A stretch of 64,000 nucleotides of DNA, taken from assembly GCF_042854845.1 (NCBI RefSeq), contig NZ_AP031498.1, forward strand, positions 5,560,927-5,624,926. Direction: 5' to 3'. A model generated the notes under the pieces. The model was given only the letters and a program-made list of their open reading frames with translations. It was not told the DNA's origin and did not search any database. Positions 37,118 to 45,503 of the stretch are shown here, one piece after another. The number at the start of each line of letters is the position of its first letter. The first letter of the stretch is position 1. Position numbers and translations under genes: made by a program. The stretch is from Maricurvus nonylphenolicus (lineage in GTDB: Bacteria; Pseudomonadota; Gammaproteobacteria; Pseudomonadales; Cellvibrionaceae).

Positions 37118-37585
37118 CTACCTAATGATGCGGCTATTTTTCTTAGCCTCATTGTTATAAAACTTCTCGAAGCCCTCAATAGAAAAGCCATTCATCAGCT
37201 TCTTGCCATACTTGATTAATGGCACACCACGCCCCCCCAGTGAGTCATACTCTTTTTTTGCCTTGGAGCTTTTTTCAATATCGTATTCTTTAAATGGTAT
37301 ATTATTTTTCTGGAAATAGTTGCGCGCTTTTTTACAGTATCCACACCACTCAGTGGAATACATCACAACCTCATCTCGGGTTTTCGCCGGTTTTTCTTCT
37401 TCAGGACCTAAGACTTCATAGCTGACGTGTTTAAAGGAATTAACCCTAAGCTTGACCTCTTCTGCCTCAAGGTGTGCAGGTTTTTTATCACTGAAGTGGG
37501 TCTTACCGTTTTTATCGACCCACTTATAGATTTCTGCAGTTGCTGTGGCGCACACCAGCAGCAATATTGACGCGATATATTTCAT
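37118..37585 (-). CDS. Periplasmic DUF4124-glutaredoxin fusion protein
   Basis: 155 residues. Signal peptide 1-17 (ILLLVCATATA). DUF4124 covers about 18-50 with the typical EIYKWVDKNGKTHFSDKKP. A linker leads to a glutaredoxin-like domain at about 70-145 with active site CGYC (STEWCGYCKKARNYF) and cis-proline region GRGVPLIKYG. Both cysteines of the CxxC are present, so dithiol redox activity is plausible, in the periplasm rather than the usual cytosol. The partner is unknown. It is transcribed after the TRAP binding-protein gene with a 25-bp gap, so they may be co-transcribed. Confidence 0.85.
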   Translation of the reverse strand: MKYIASILLLVCATATAEIYKWVDKNGKTHFSDKKPAHLEAEEVKLRVNSFKHVSYEVLGPEEEKPAKTRDEVVMYSTEWCGYCKKARNYFQKNNIPFKEYDIEKSSKAKKEYDSLGGRGVPLIKYGKKLMNGFSIEGFEKFYNNEAKKNSRIIR

Positions 37586-37610
37586 AACATCCCTATTATT
37601 ACTAACACAA

Positions 37611-38744
37611 TTATCGAGACTCGTAATAAGCCTCTTCAGAGATCAAATGATAGTCTGCCGCCTGCTCAGCAAAGGTACTGTAGGCTTTGTAGACCTTGCC
37701 GAACAGCGGGTCTGTAGCGGAAGTTTCTGCATAGATATCTTTGGCAATCGCCTGCAAGTGATCCAGAACCTCTTGAGGCAGACGTTTTACTTTAACGCCA
37801 TGCTGGTTTTTTAGTTCGATCAAAGCCGCATTATTGCGCGCGGTGTATTCATCCAGCATATCCTGATTTACCTGGCGGGTAACGGATTCCACCATGGCTT
37901 GCAGGTCTGCAGGTAGGCTTTCATATACGTCTTTATTGATAATAAATTCGAGCATGGCGCCTGGCTCATGCCAGCCAGGGTAGTAGTAATATTCAGCAAC
38001 CTGGTGGAAACCGAAAGCCAGGTCATTGTAGGGGCCAACCCATTCGGTGGCATCGATCACGCCGGTTTGCAGGGCGGTATACAGCTCACCACCAGGAATA
38101 TTGATAGAGGACCCACCGGCACGATTTAAGACTTCGCCGCCCAGGCCCGGGATACGCATCTTCAAGCCTTTTAGATCGTCAACGGCATTAATCTCTTTGT
38201 TAAACCAACCTGCCATTTGCACACCGGTACTGCCACCGGAAAAGGGCACCAGGTTAAATGGTTCGTAGACTTCACGCCACAACTCCAGACCGCCACCGTA
38301 GTGGAACCAGCCGTTCATTTCCTGGGCGTTCATGCCAAAAGGAATCGCGGTGAAAAACTGAGCCGCAGGTACCTTGCCCTTCCAGTAGTAGGCCGCACCG
38401 TGACCCATCTCGACACTGCCGCTGGATACAGCACCAAATACTGCTAGTGCAGGTACCAGTTCACCGGCACCGTAAACCTTTACTTTAATACGACCATCAC
38501 TGACGTCTTCAATAATGCGGGCAAAATTCTCAGGCGCGGTACCAAGACCGGGGAAGTTCTTGGGCCAGGTGGTAACCAGTTTCCATTCATACGTTTTCTG
38601 ATCACCGTTCTGTTGCTGTGTAGCAACAGAACCATTGCTATGGTCGGCAGATTTTTCTACCACCAGCAGTGCGAAAACACTGACCAGGGCGGCGACCAAG
38701 CCAAAGATTATGGCGGGGTACCAGTTGGTTGTTTGCTTATCCAT
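37611..38744 (-). CDS. TRAP transporter substrate-binding protein (DctP family, keto-acid type)
   Basis: 377 residues. A hydrophobic N-terminal segment (about 10-28) reads as signal or anchor without an obvious cleavage motif, followed by a polar Q/N-rich linker. The DctP domain covers about 50-365 with TTWPKNFPGLGTAPENFARII, the central LKMRIPGLGGEVLNRAGGSS and ATEWVGPYNDLAFGFHQVA, which resembles the TakP-type binders of 2-oxo acids. The Arg in KMRIPG is the usual carboxylate-binding residue. No permease genes are adjacent; dctQM lie 6.6 kb away on the other strand. Confidence 0.9.
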   Translation of the reverse strand: MDKQTTNWYPAIIFGLVAALVSVFALLVVEKSADHSNGSVATQQQNGDQKTYEWKLVTTWPKNFPGLGTAPENFARIIEDVSDGRIKVKVYGAGELVPALAVFGAVSSGSVEMGHGAAYYWKGKVPAAQFFTAIPFGMNAQEMNGWFHYGGGLELWREVYEPFNLVPFSGGSTGVQMAGWFNKEINAVDDLKGLKMRIPGLGGEVLNRAGGSSINIPGGELYTALQTGVIDATEWVGPYNDLAFGFHQVAEYYYYPGWHEPGAMLEFIINKDVYESLPADLQAMVESVTRQVNQDMLDEYTARNNAALIELKNQHGVKVKRLPQEVLDHLQAIAKDIYAETSATDPLFGKVYKAYSTFAEQAADYHLISEEAYYESR

Positions 38745-38784
38745 CAGACTTTTCTTTTTATTTATTGTTAGATCGGGTGAAGCG

Positions 38785-41004
38785 TTAGCTTAAGGCTTCC
38801 AGTTTAGCGAATTTTAATACCAGCCACTTATCGCCTTCCGCCTCAAAGTTAACCTGTACTTTAGCGCTTGGGCCATCGCCTTCAAAGTGTTTAATCTTGC
38901 CTTTACCAAAGACCGGGTGGTTAACCCGTTGACCGAGGTAAAAACCGGTGTCTTCGCCGTCATCACTTAGACGCGTAGGCTCATCATATTGCTTCCTACC
39001 ACCTTGGTAGCCACCGCTATATGACCCACCAAAACTGACAGGACGGCTTATGGTGCTTTTAACCCGTACTTCTTCCAGCATGTCGTCGGGAATCTCTTTA
39101 ACGAAGCGCGACACGCTATTATAGGTTTCATTGCCGTGCAGACGACGGTTCTCGGCGTAAGTTAAGTAGAGCTTTTCCATCGCCCGAGTAATGCCCACAT
39201 AACACAGACGTCGTTCTTCCTCGAGACGCCCGGCTTCTTCCAGTGACATTTTATGGGGGAAGAGGTTCTCTTCCATACCCGCCAGAAATACCAGCGGGAA
39301 CTCCAGGCCTTTGGCGGAGTGCAGTGTCATTAACTGTACCGCATCTTCAAACTCATCAGCCTGCGCTTCACCGGCATCCAGTGCGGCGGTATCCAGGAAA
39401 GCCACCAGCGGTGTAACATCCTCTTCGGCATCCGGCTCAAAGGCACGACAGGCGTTAACCAGTTCCTGCAAGTTTTCAATACGGGCCTGACCTTTTTCAC
39501 CCTTTTCCGCCTGGTGGAAATCGTAAAGCCCGGAGTCTTTAACCACTAATTCGACTTGTTGCTCCAGCGACAGATCCGCCACATTGTCCTGCAGTGATTC
39601 AATCAGTTTAATAAAACCTGCTACCGCATTAGCAGCACGGGCAGTCAGGGTTTTATTGTCGATCATGCCCAAGGCTGCACGCCAGAGGGAGCTGCCGTGT
39701 TCACGGGCATAGAGACGAATATTGTCGACAGTCTTGCCACCAATGCCGCGAGTCGGTGTATTGATAACCCGTTCGAACGCGGTGTCATCGTCGCGATTAA
39801 CGATCAAACGTAGATAGGACAGCGCATTTTTAATCTCAAGGCGCTCATAGAAGCGCTGGCCACCGTAGATACGGTAAGGCACAGCTTCCCGCAATAAGGC
39901 TTCTTCAAGTACACGGGATTGGGCATTAGAGCGGTAAAGAATAGCAATACTGTCGCGGCGTTTGCCCTGTTTTTCCCAATCCTGAATTCGCTCAACGATA
40001 AAGCGGGCTTCATCGTGCTCATTAAAGGCGGCATAAAGCGATAACTTATCGCCTTCTTCGCCATCGGTGCGTAACTCTTTGCCCAGACGGCCCTGATTAT
40101 TTTCAATCACCGCATTGGCGGCATTGAGAATATTGGCCGTAGACCGATAATTCTGCTCGAGCTTAACCGTTTCAGTACCGAGGAAATCCGACTCAAACTT
40201 ACGGATATTTTCAATCTTGGCACCACGCCAACCGTAAATGGATTGGTCATCATCACCTACGGCTGTGACCCGACATTGATCACCGGCCAGAACCCGCAAC
40301 CAGGCATACTGAATAGTGTTGGTATCCTGAAACTCGTCCACCAGAATAAACGGGAAGCGCTCCTGATAGTGTTTTAAGATGCTCGGGTTATTGAGCCAGA
40401 GCTCATGAGCACGCAACAGTAACTCGCCAAAGTCGACCATGCCGCCGAGCTGACAGGCCTCTTCGTAAGCACGGTAAACCTGCAGCATGGTGTTTTGGTA
40501 AGGATCACCACTGGGCTGAATATAGTCCGGACGCAAACCTTCATCTTTCTGGGCATTGATATACCACTGGAACTGACGCGGTGGCCAACGTTTATCATCC
40601 AGGTTCAATCCCTGGCAAACTCGCTTGATCAACCGTAGCTGATCATCACTATCCAAAATCTGGAAGTTCTGTGGCAGCTTGGCATCTTGCCAATGGGCCT
40701 TTAATAAGCGGTGGGCAATGCCGTGGAAGGTACCCACCCACATGCCGCGGGTGCCAATACCCAACAGCTCTTCAATTCGGCCACGCATTTCACGGGCCGC
40801 TTTGTTGGTAAAGGTCACCGCTAAAATGCCGTAAGGGGAAACCTGTTCCACCTGAACCAGCCAGGCTATACGGTGCACCAGTACACGGGTTTTGCCACTA
40901 CCTGCCCCCGCTAATACCAATTGGTTAACAGGAGGAGCCGACACCGCTTGGCGCTGGGCATCATTTAAAGAATCGAGAATAGGGGAAACGTCCATGGCTG
41001 ACAT
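38785..41004 (-). CDS. uvrD: DNA helicase II UvrD
   Basis: Superfamily 1A 3'-5' helicase for nucleotide excision and mismatch repair. Preferred start is ATG at 41004 (MSAMDVSPILDSLNDAQ) or 40995, giving about 739 residues; the frame is open to 41079 but the extra N-terminus is not UvrD-like and would overlap the HexR operator. Motifs: Q motif LNDAQRQAV, Walker A AGAGSGKTR, Walker B VDEFQDTN, motif III VGDDDQSIYGWRGA, motif IV EQNYRS, motif V MTLHSAKGLEFPLVF, motif VI VGITRAMEKLYL. The C-terminal Tudor-like RNA polymerase-binding domain is present (LGQRVNHPVFGKGKI). Confidence 0.96.
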   Translation of the reverse strand: MSAMDVSPILDSLNDAQRQAVSAPPVNQLVLAGAGSGKTRVLVHRIAWLVQVEQVSPYGILAVTFTNKAAREMRGRIEELLGIGTRGMWVGTFHGIAHRLLKAHWQDAKLPQNFQILDSDDQLRLIKRVCQGLNLDDKRWPPRQFQWYINAQKDEGLRPDYIQPSGDPYQNTMLQVYRAYEEACQLGGMVDFGELLLRAHELWLNNPSILKHYQERFPFILVDEFQDTNTIQYAWLRVLAGDQCRVTAVGDDDQSIYGWRGAKIENIRKFESDFLGTETVKLEQNYRSTANILNAANAVIENNQGRLGKELRTDGEEGDKLSLYAAFNEHDEARFIVERIQDWEKQGKRRDSIAILYRSNAQSRVLEEALLREAVPYRIYGGQRFYERLEIKNALSYLRLIVNRDDDTAFERVINTPTRGIGGKTVDNIRLYAREHGSSLWRAALGMIDNKTLTARAANAVAGFIKLIESLQDNVADLSLEQQVELVVKDSGLYDFHQAEKGEKGQARIENLQELVNACRAFEPDAEEDVTPLVAFLDTAALDAGEAQADEFEDAVQLMTLHSAKGLEFPLVFLAGMEENLFPHKMSLEEAGRLEEERRLCYVGITRAMEKLYLTYAENRRLHGNETYNSVSRFVKEIPDDMLEEVRVKSTISRPVSFGGSYSGGYQGGRKQYDEPTRLSDDGEDTGFYLGQRVNHPVFGKGKIKHFEGDGPSAKVQVNFEAEGDKWLVLKFAKLEALS

Positions 41005-41071
41005 TCTATCAGAGAATGACTGTAAATATAGCCAGTAAAATGCGGAGAAATAGGGCCAGATATTAAAAATC

Positions 41072-41086
41072 TGTAGCAAAACTACA
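41072..41086. promoter_or_regulatory. HexR-type operator between uvrD and hexR
   Basis: TGTAGCAAAACTACA is a perfect 5+5 inverted repeat (TGTAG/CTACA) with a 5-bp spacer and fits the HexR consensus reported for gammaproteobacteria (TGTARTNNNAYTACA-like). A half-site TTTACTACA follows at 41100-41108, and TATAAT at 41114-41119 may be the hexR -10. Autoregulation is inferred. Confidence 0.65.
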
Positions 41087-41177
41087 AAATGCTTGGGAAT
41101 TTACTACATTTTTTATAATATCGCGTTTTTACGCCCTCCAGGCATGTTAAACACTCTGTCCAAGGAAGCCAGCCACA

Positions 41178-42038
41178 GTGAAACCCGCAACCCTTACCCA
41201 ACAAATCGGTGATGCCATTGGTGAAATGCGCAAATCTGAGCGCAAGGTTGCCGAGTATGTACTTAACAATCCCAACGACATTATCCATATGCGGATTGTC
41301 GATTTGGCTTCCCAGGCTGAAGTGAGTGAACCAACGGTGGTGCGTTTCTGCCGTGCTATTGGTTGCGATGGCTTTCAGGACTTTAAACTCAATCTGGCTC
41401 AACAACTGGCTTCCAGCCCAAGCTTTGGTCAAATTGCGGTAACGGATCATGACTCTGTGGCAGACTTCAGCCACAAGGTATTTGATTCCACTATTGATAC
41501 CCTGCTTAAGACCCGCGATTCGTTGGACCCTGAAATTCTAGACCAGGCCGTTAGTGCGTTGTGTAATGCCAAGCGGGTAGAATTCTTTGGTTTTGGAGCC
41601 TCCGGTGCAGTTGCCGCTGATGCCCAACATAAATTCTTCCGCCTACAATTGGCCACCGCAGCTCATTCGGATCACCATATCCAGAATATGTCCGCCATGT
41701 CGATGGAACCCGGCGATGTGGTAGTTGCCATTTCACAAAGTGGCCGTACCCGCGCACTGTTGCATTCCATGGAAATGGTGCAGCAGATGGGTGGCATTGT
41801 GATTGCCATAGCACCCAGTGGAACCCCGGTCATTCAGCAGGCTACGATTCCCATTGAAGTGGATGTGGAAGAGGATATTGAGATTTATACCCCATTGTCT
41901 TCCCGAATTGCTCACCTGGTTGTGATTGATGTGCTGGCCATTGGTGTAGCGCAACGCAAAGGCCCTGAATTGCACGATCATCTATTCCGTTTAAAGCAGG
42001 GTCTGCGCAAGCTGCGTATCCAGCCGGAAGATCGATAA
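41178..42038 (+). CDS. hexR: HexR, RpiR/MurR-family regulator of central carbon metabolism
   Basis: 286 residues, GTG start at 41178. The N-terminal HTH_6 domain (1-80) has VDLASQAEVSEPTVVRFCRAIGCDGFQDFK. The C-terminal SIS sugar-phosphate domain (about 125-260) has FFGFGASGAVAADAQHKFFR and VVAISQSGRTRALL. HexR homologues respond to KDPG and control Entner-Doudoroff, gluconeogenic and pyruvate genes. Here it is not next to zwf/edd/eda, but beside uvrD; its targets must lie elsewhere. Confidence 0.9.
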   Translation: MKPATLTQQIGDAIGEMRKSERKVAEYVLNNPNDIIHMRIVDLASQAEVSEPTVVRFCRAIGCDGFQDFKLNLAQQLASSPSFGQIAVTDHDSVADFSHKVFDSTIDTLLKTRDSLDPEILDQAVSALCNAKRVEFFGFGASGAVAADAQHKFFRLQLATAAHSDHHIQNMSAMSMEPGDVVVAISQSGRTRALLHSMEMVQQMGGIVIAIAPSGTPVIQQATIPIEVDVEEDIEIYTPLSSRIAHLVVIDVLAIGVAQRKGPELHDHLFRLKQGLRKLRIQPEDR

Positions 42039-42058
42039 AAACTACCCTCTCTTTGTGT

Positions 42059-42523
42059 TTAAAGAGCAGGCCAGATAATGGCAAGGTAGCGACCGACTTT
42101 GCCAACAGTCACCAGCAGTAAAAAGCCCCAGATATTGACGCGCAATACACCGGCGGCAAAGGTAAGCGGATCACCAATAATCGGCACCCAGGCCAGCAAC
42201 TGGCTGGGTAATCCCCAACGTTGATAGTGATTAATCGCCCGCTGTAGCTTGTGTGGTTCAACCCAGCGGTTGGGCTGTAATAACTTATGTCCTAACCAAA
42301 TCCCCAAACCATAGTTCATTAAACTGCCACATATATTGCCTACACTGGCGACTAACAGACATAGCACTGGCGACAAGCCGGACTCCACCAATCCCAAGAG
42401 CACAATTTCTGAGCCCAAGGGAATCAGGGTGGCGGCAACAAAACTAACAATAAATAACGCCAGATATGCACCGTATTCGCTGTAGCCGTTGAGGCTAATA
42501 GGGTCTAGGGATAGAGCTTCCAT
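42059..42523 (-). CDS. yqaA: YqaA/DedA-related membrane protein
   Basis: About 154 residues from ATG at 42523 (MEALSLDPISLNGYSEYG). The open frame reaches 42568, but its first codons lie inside a palindromic repeat, so the shorter form is preferred. It is a SNARE-associated/VTT-type membrane protein with hydrophobic segments at about 20-40, 45-75 and 125-150. Conserved features include ATLIPLGSEIVLLGLV, GNICGSLMNYGLG and WVPIIGDPLTFAAGVLR. The family is proposed to act in lipid scrambling or envelope homeostasis; the role of YqaA is unproven. It is convergent with hexR with a short hairpin at 42049-42066. Confidence 0.85.
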   Translation of the reverse strand: MEALSLDPISLNGYSEYGAYLALFIVSFVAATLIPLGSEIVLLGLVESGLSPVLCLLVASVGNICGSLMNYGLGIWLGHKLLQPNRWVEPHKLQRAINHYQRWGLPSQLLAWVPIIGDPLTFAAGVLRVNIWGFLLLVTVGKVGRYLAIIWPAL

Positions 42524-42857
42524 AAGTGCTTTGTTTGATGTCGTGTTTATAGCGGCCCTGTAGGACATGTCCTACACAAGTTTCCGCTTGTTGCGACTAT
42601 TTTATGTTTTGATGTTTATGAATAATAAGCATCAACAAGGACGTAGACATGGATGTTCACAAGGCCAAGTAAGGTCAAGGGACGCGCTTTTATCGATGTG
42701 GCAGGATAGCCCACAGATCAAGGACAATGGAAACTCGTGATCGATCGATAATTGTCGCTTTGCCTGGGTGCCAGTCAGGGGTACTCAACTTTTAGGGTTC
42801 TGGGGAGTGGGCTGCAGCCCACTCGCTTTTCCCTACTTAGCTTTCTACTATTTTTTC
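42524..42857. other. Gene-free stretch with two perfect palindromes
   Basis: No convincing gene in about 330 bp. TGTAGGACATGTCCTACA (42559-42576) is an 18-bp perfect palindrome. GAGTGGGCTGCAGCCCACTC (42805-42824) is a 20-bp perfect palindrome followed by GCTTTT. Between them lie direct-looking GGAC/CAAGGA motifs. It may be a remnant of a repeat or mobile element; no transposase reading frame is visible. Confidence 0.55.
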
Positions 42858-43619
42858 TTAACGACTATTTTTTGCTATTAAGAGAAACTCACGGTTTCCA
42901 TCACCACCCTTAATTGGGCTGTCGATATAGGCTTGGGTTGTTAACCCCAGTGATTCCACCTGCTGTTTTATCCTGTGCTCAACCTGATGATAAAGCGCGG
43001 CATCCTTCACTATGCCACCTTTACCAATCCCCTCTTTGCCCACTTCAAACTGTGGTTTAACCAAACTGATTAGATAACCATTTTGTTTAATCAATGGTGT
43101 AAGAGACGGCAATATTTTGGATTGTGAGATAAAGGAAACATCCATTACCGCCACATCAAAACCTTGCTCTTCTGTGTGCGATAGCAGTTTTTCTGCGGGA
43201 AGGTCTCTAGCATTGATACCTTCGTAACAGACAACACGGCTGTTTGATCGTAGAGTTTGATCCAATTGATCCCTACCAACATCGACACCTACAACGAGTT
43301 TGGCGTTTGCCTGTAATAGGCAGTCGGTAAATCCACCGGTGGACTGGCCAACATCAAGGCACAGCTTGTCTTCTATAGGAATAGCAAACTGGTTTATCGC
43401 GGCTTCGAGTTTTAAACCACCTCGGGAGACATAACGATCAGAATCATCACCGGCAATGCGAAGCTCCGTAGCTTCTTCGAGTTTCACACTGGGTTTAGAT
43501 AGGGATTGCCACTGCCCAGCCAGCTTATATTCAACACGACCGGCAGCGATGGCTTTTTGAGCATGGGTGCGCGATTTGCTCAGGCCTTTTTCCACCAATA
43601 ACAGGTCTGCACGCACCAT
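42858..43619 (-). CDS. tlyA: TlyA family RNA methyltransferase
   Basis: 253-residue protein with an N-terminal S4 RNA-binding domain (RADLLLVEKGLSKSRTHAQKAI) and an RrmJ/FtsJ-type methyltransferase domain (YVSRGGLKLEAAI, then SAM motif CLDVGQSTGGFTDCLLQ). In mycobacteria TlyA 2'-O-methylates rRNA; the old name haemolysin A is misleading. LVKPQFEVGKEGIGKGGIV is family-typical. It starts 9 nt after glmS and is probably the last gene of glmU-glmS-tlyA. Confidence 0.93.
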   Translation of the reverse strand: MVRADLLLVEKGLSKSRTHAQKAIAAGRVEYKLAGQWQSLSKPSVKLEEATELRIAGDDSDRYVSRGGLKLEAAINQFAIPIEDKLCLDVGQSTGGFTDCLLQANAKLVVGVDVGRDQLDQTLRSNSRVVCYEGINARDLPAEKLLSHTEEQGFDVAVMDVSFISQSKILPSLTPLIKQNGYLISLVKPQFEVGKEGIGKGGIVKDAALYHQVEHRIKQQVESLGLTTQAYIDSPIKGGDGNREFLLIAKNSR

Positions 43620-43628
43620 AAGCGTTGT

Positions 43629-45458
43629 TTACTCTACGGTAACCGACTTGGCCAGGTTACGCGGCTGATCCACATCGGTGCCTTTAAGAACGGCGACATG
43701 ATAAGACAGTAACTGCAGTGGCAGGGTGTAAACCAGTGGTGCGATTGAATCATCAACATGCGGCAGGTTTATCACCACCGTACTTTCGTCATTCACAAAG
43801 CCGGAGTTTTTATCGGCGAAGACAAACAATTTACCGCCGCGGGCCTGAACTTCCTGTAGGTTGGATTTCAGCTTTTCCAACAAGTCATCGTTTGGTGCAA
43901 CAGCAACAATAGGCATGTCACTGTCTACCAACGCCAGCGGACCATGCTTTAACTCACCGGCGGGGTAGGCTTCGGCGTGGATATAGGAAATCTCTTTAAG
44001 CTTTAGAGCCCCCTCCATTGCCACCGGGTACTGCACACCACGACCGAGAAACAGTGAATGATGTTTTTCAGAGAAAGCTTCACTGGTATGCAAAATAGTG
44101 TCATCCAGTGCCAGCACATCTTCACACAGTTGTGGTAACTGATGCAGAGCGCTTACCAAAGCCTGCTCTTTGTCTGAAGACAGGTTGTGACGACGACCCA
44201 AAGCAATACTCAACAACTGCAGTGCCACCAACTGGGTGGTAAAGGCTTTGGTAGATGCCACACCGATTTCAGGCCCAGCCAGGGTCATAAAGCTTAAGTC
44301 CGATTCTCGGGCCAGGGAGCTGTTAGCAACGTTACAAATCGTCAAACTGGCAAGATAACCGGCTTCTTTGGCAGAACGTAATGCCGCTAAGGTATCCGCG
44401 GTTTCACCGGATTGTGAGATGGTGACAAACAGTGAGTTTTTCGGCACAACCACTTTGCGGTAACGGAATTCGCTGGCTACTTCGACATAACAGGGGATAC
44501 CTGCCCAGTCTTCCATCCAGTATTTCGCCACTAAACCCGAGTGGTAGCTGGTACCACAAGCGACAATCTGTACCGATTCAACCTGGTCAAAAATCGCTTT
44601 GGCTTCTGCGCCAAAGGCTTCTTCCAAAACCTGAGTTTTACTGATGCGACCCTGTAAGGTATTGCGCAAGACTTTTGGCTGCTCGTAAATTTCCTTGAGC
44701 ATATAGTGGCGGTATTCACCTTTATCCGCCGACTCTTCGGCTTCAGTCAGGGTGACAATCTTTCGCTCAACCTGTTCACCATTGGCATCAAAAATACGTA
44801 GTTGATCATTGCGAATATCGACCAGATCACCTTCTTCCAGGAAGATAAAGCGATCGGTTACCTGGCGAAGTGCCAGTTGGTCGGAGGCGATAAAGTATTC
44901 TTCAATACCCACCCCAATCACCAATGGGCTACCACTGCGGGCAGCAACCAGGCGATCTGGTTCCTGAGTATTAATAACGCCCAGGGCGTATGCGCCTTCA
45001 AATGTTTCCACTGCTGCTTTTACGGCGGAGAACAGGTCTTTGCCCTGCTTCACCAGATCATTCACCTGGTGAACAATCACTTCGGTATCAGTTTCTGAGG
45101 CAAAGCTATAGCCTTTACCTGTTAATTCTTCACGCAGTTCATCATGATTTTCAATAATGCCGTTATGTACTACAGCGATATTATCGGAAGCGTGTGGATG
45201 AGCATTTTTTTGGCTGGGTTTACCGTGGGTCGCCCAACGAGTATGGGCAATACCGATAGTACCTTTGGTAGGGCTTTGTTCCAGCAAGGCTTCCAGGCTG
45301 GCAACCTTGCCCATCTCCTTGCGAACCTGTAATTGCAGGTCATCATCAATCAGTGCAACACCGGCTGAATCATAGCCACGATACTCTAGGCGCTTTAGGC
45401 CCTCGATCAGAATACCAAGTACATTACGCTGGGCTACCGCGCCCACAATTCCACACAT
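43629..45458 (-). CDS. glmS: Glutamine-fructose-6-phosphate aminotransferase GlmS
   Basis: 609 residues, makes glucosamine-6-phosphate for peptidoglycan and LPS. Glutaminase domain 1-240 with N-terminal nucleophile Cys2 (MCGIVGAVAQRNV), then two SIS domains (CGTSYHSGLVAKYWMED, ISQSGETADTLAALR, EGALKLKEISYIHAEAYPAGELKHGP). The C-terminus NLAKSVTVE is the conserved tail that enters the active site. It lies 45 nt after glmU in the same direction. No glmS ribozyme was seen; the enteric-style control by GlmZ sRNA cannot be judged here. Confidence 0.98.
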   Translation of the reverse strand: MCGIVGAVAQRNVLGILIEGLKRLEYRGYDSAGVALIDDDLQLQVRKEMGKVASLEALLEQSPTKGTIGIAHTRWATHGKPSQKNAHPHASDNIAVVHNGIIENHDELREELTGKGYSFASETDTEVIVHQVNDLVKQGKDLFSAVKAAVETFEGAYALGVINTQEPDRLVAARSGSPLVIGVGIEEYFIASDQLALRQVTDRFIFLEEGDLVDIRNDQLRIFDANGEQVERKIVTLTEAEESADKGEYRHYMLKEIYEQPKVLRNTLQGRISKTQVLEEAFGAEAKAIFDQVESVQIVACGTSYHSGLVAKYWMEDWAGIPCYVEVASEFRYRKVVVPKNSLFVTISQSGETADTLAALRSAKEAGYLASLTICNVANSSLARESDLSFMTLAGPEIGVASTKAFTTQLVALQLLSIALGRRHNLSSDKEQALVSALHQLPQLCEDVLALDDTILHTSEAFSEKHHSLFLGRGVQYPVAMEGALKLKEISYIHAEAYPAGELKHGPLALVDSDMPIVAVAPNDDLLEKLKSNLQEVQARGGKLFVFADKNSGFVNDESTVVINLPHVDDSIAPLVYTLPLQLLSYHVAVLKGTDVDQPRNLAKSVTVE

Positions 45459-45503
45459 AGACTTTCCGTTAACTAAATTCTGTAGTTTTTAATTATTCTG
45501 GTT

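Noticed and set aside
42640..42680. Start of a transposase (short ATG frame near 42649)
   Set aside because: The frame stops after seven codons and nothing downstream resembles a transposase.
45459..45503. glmS ribozyme or riboswitch between glmU and glmS
   Set aside because: Only 45 bp, far too short, and the element is mainly from Gram-positive bacteria.
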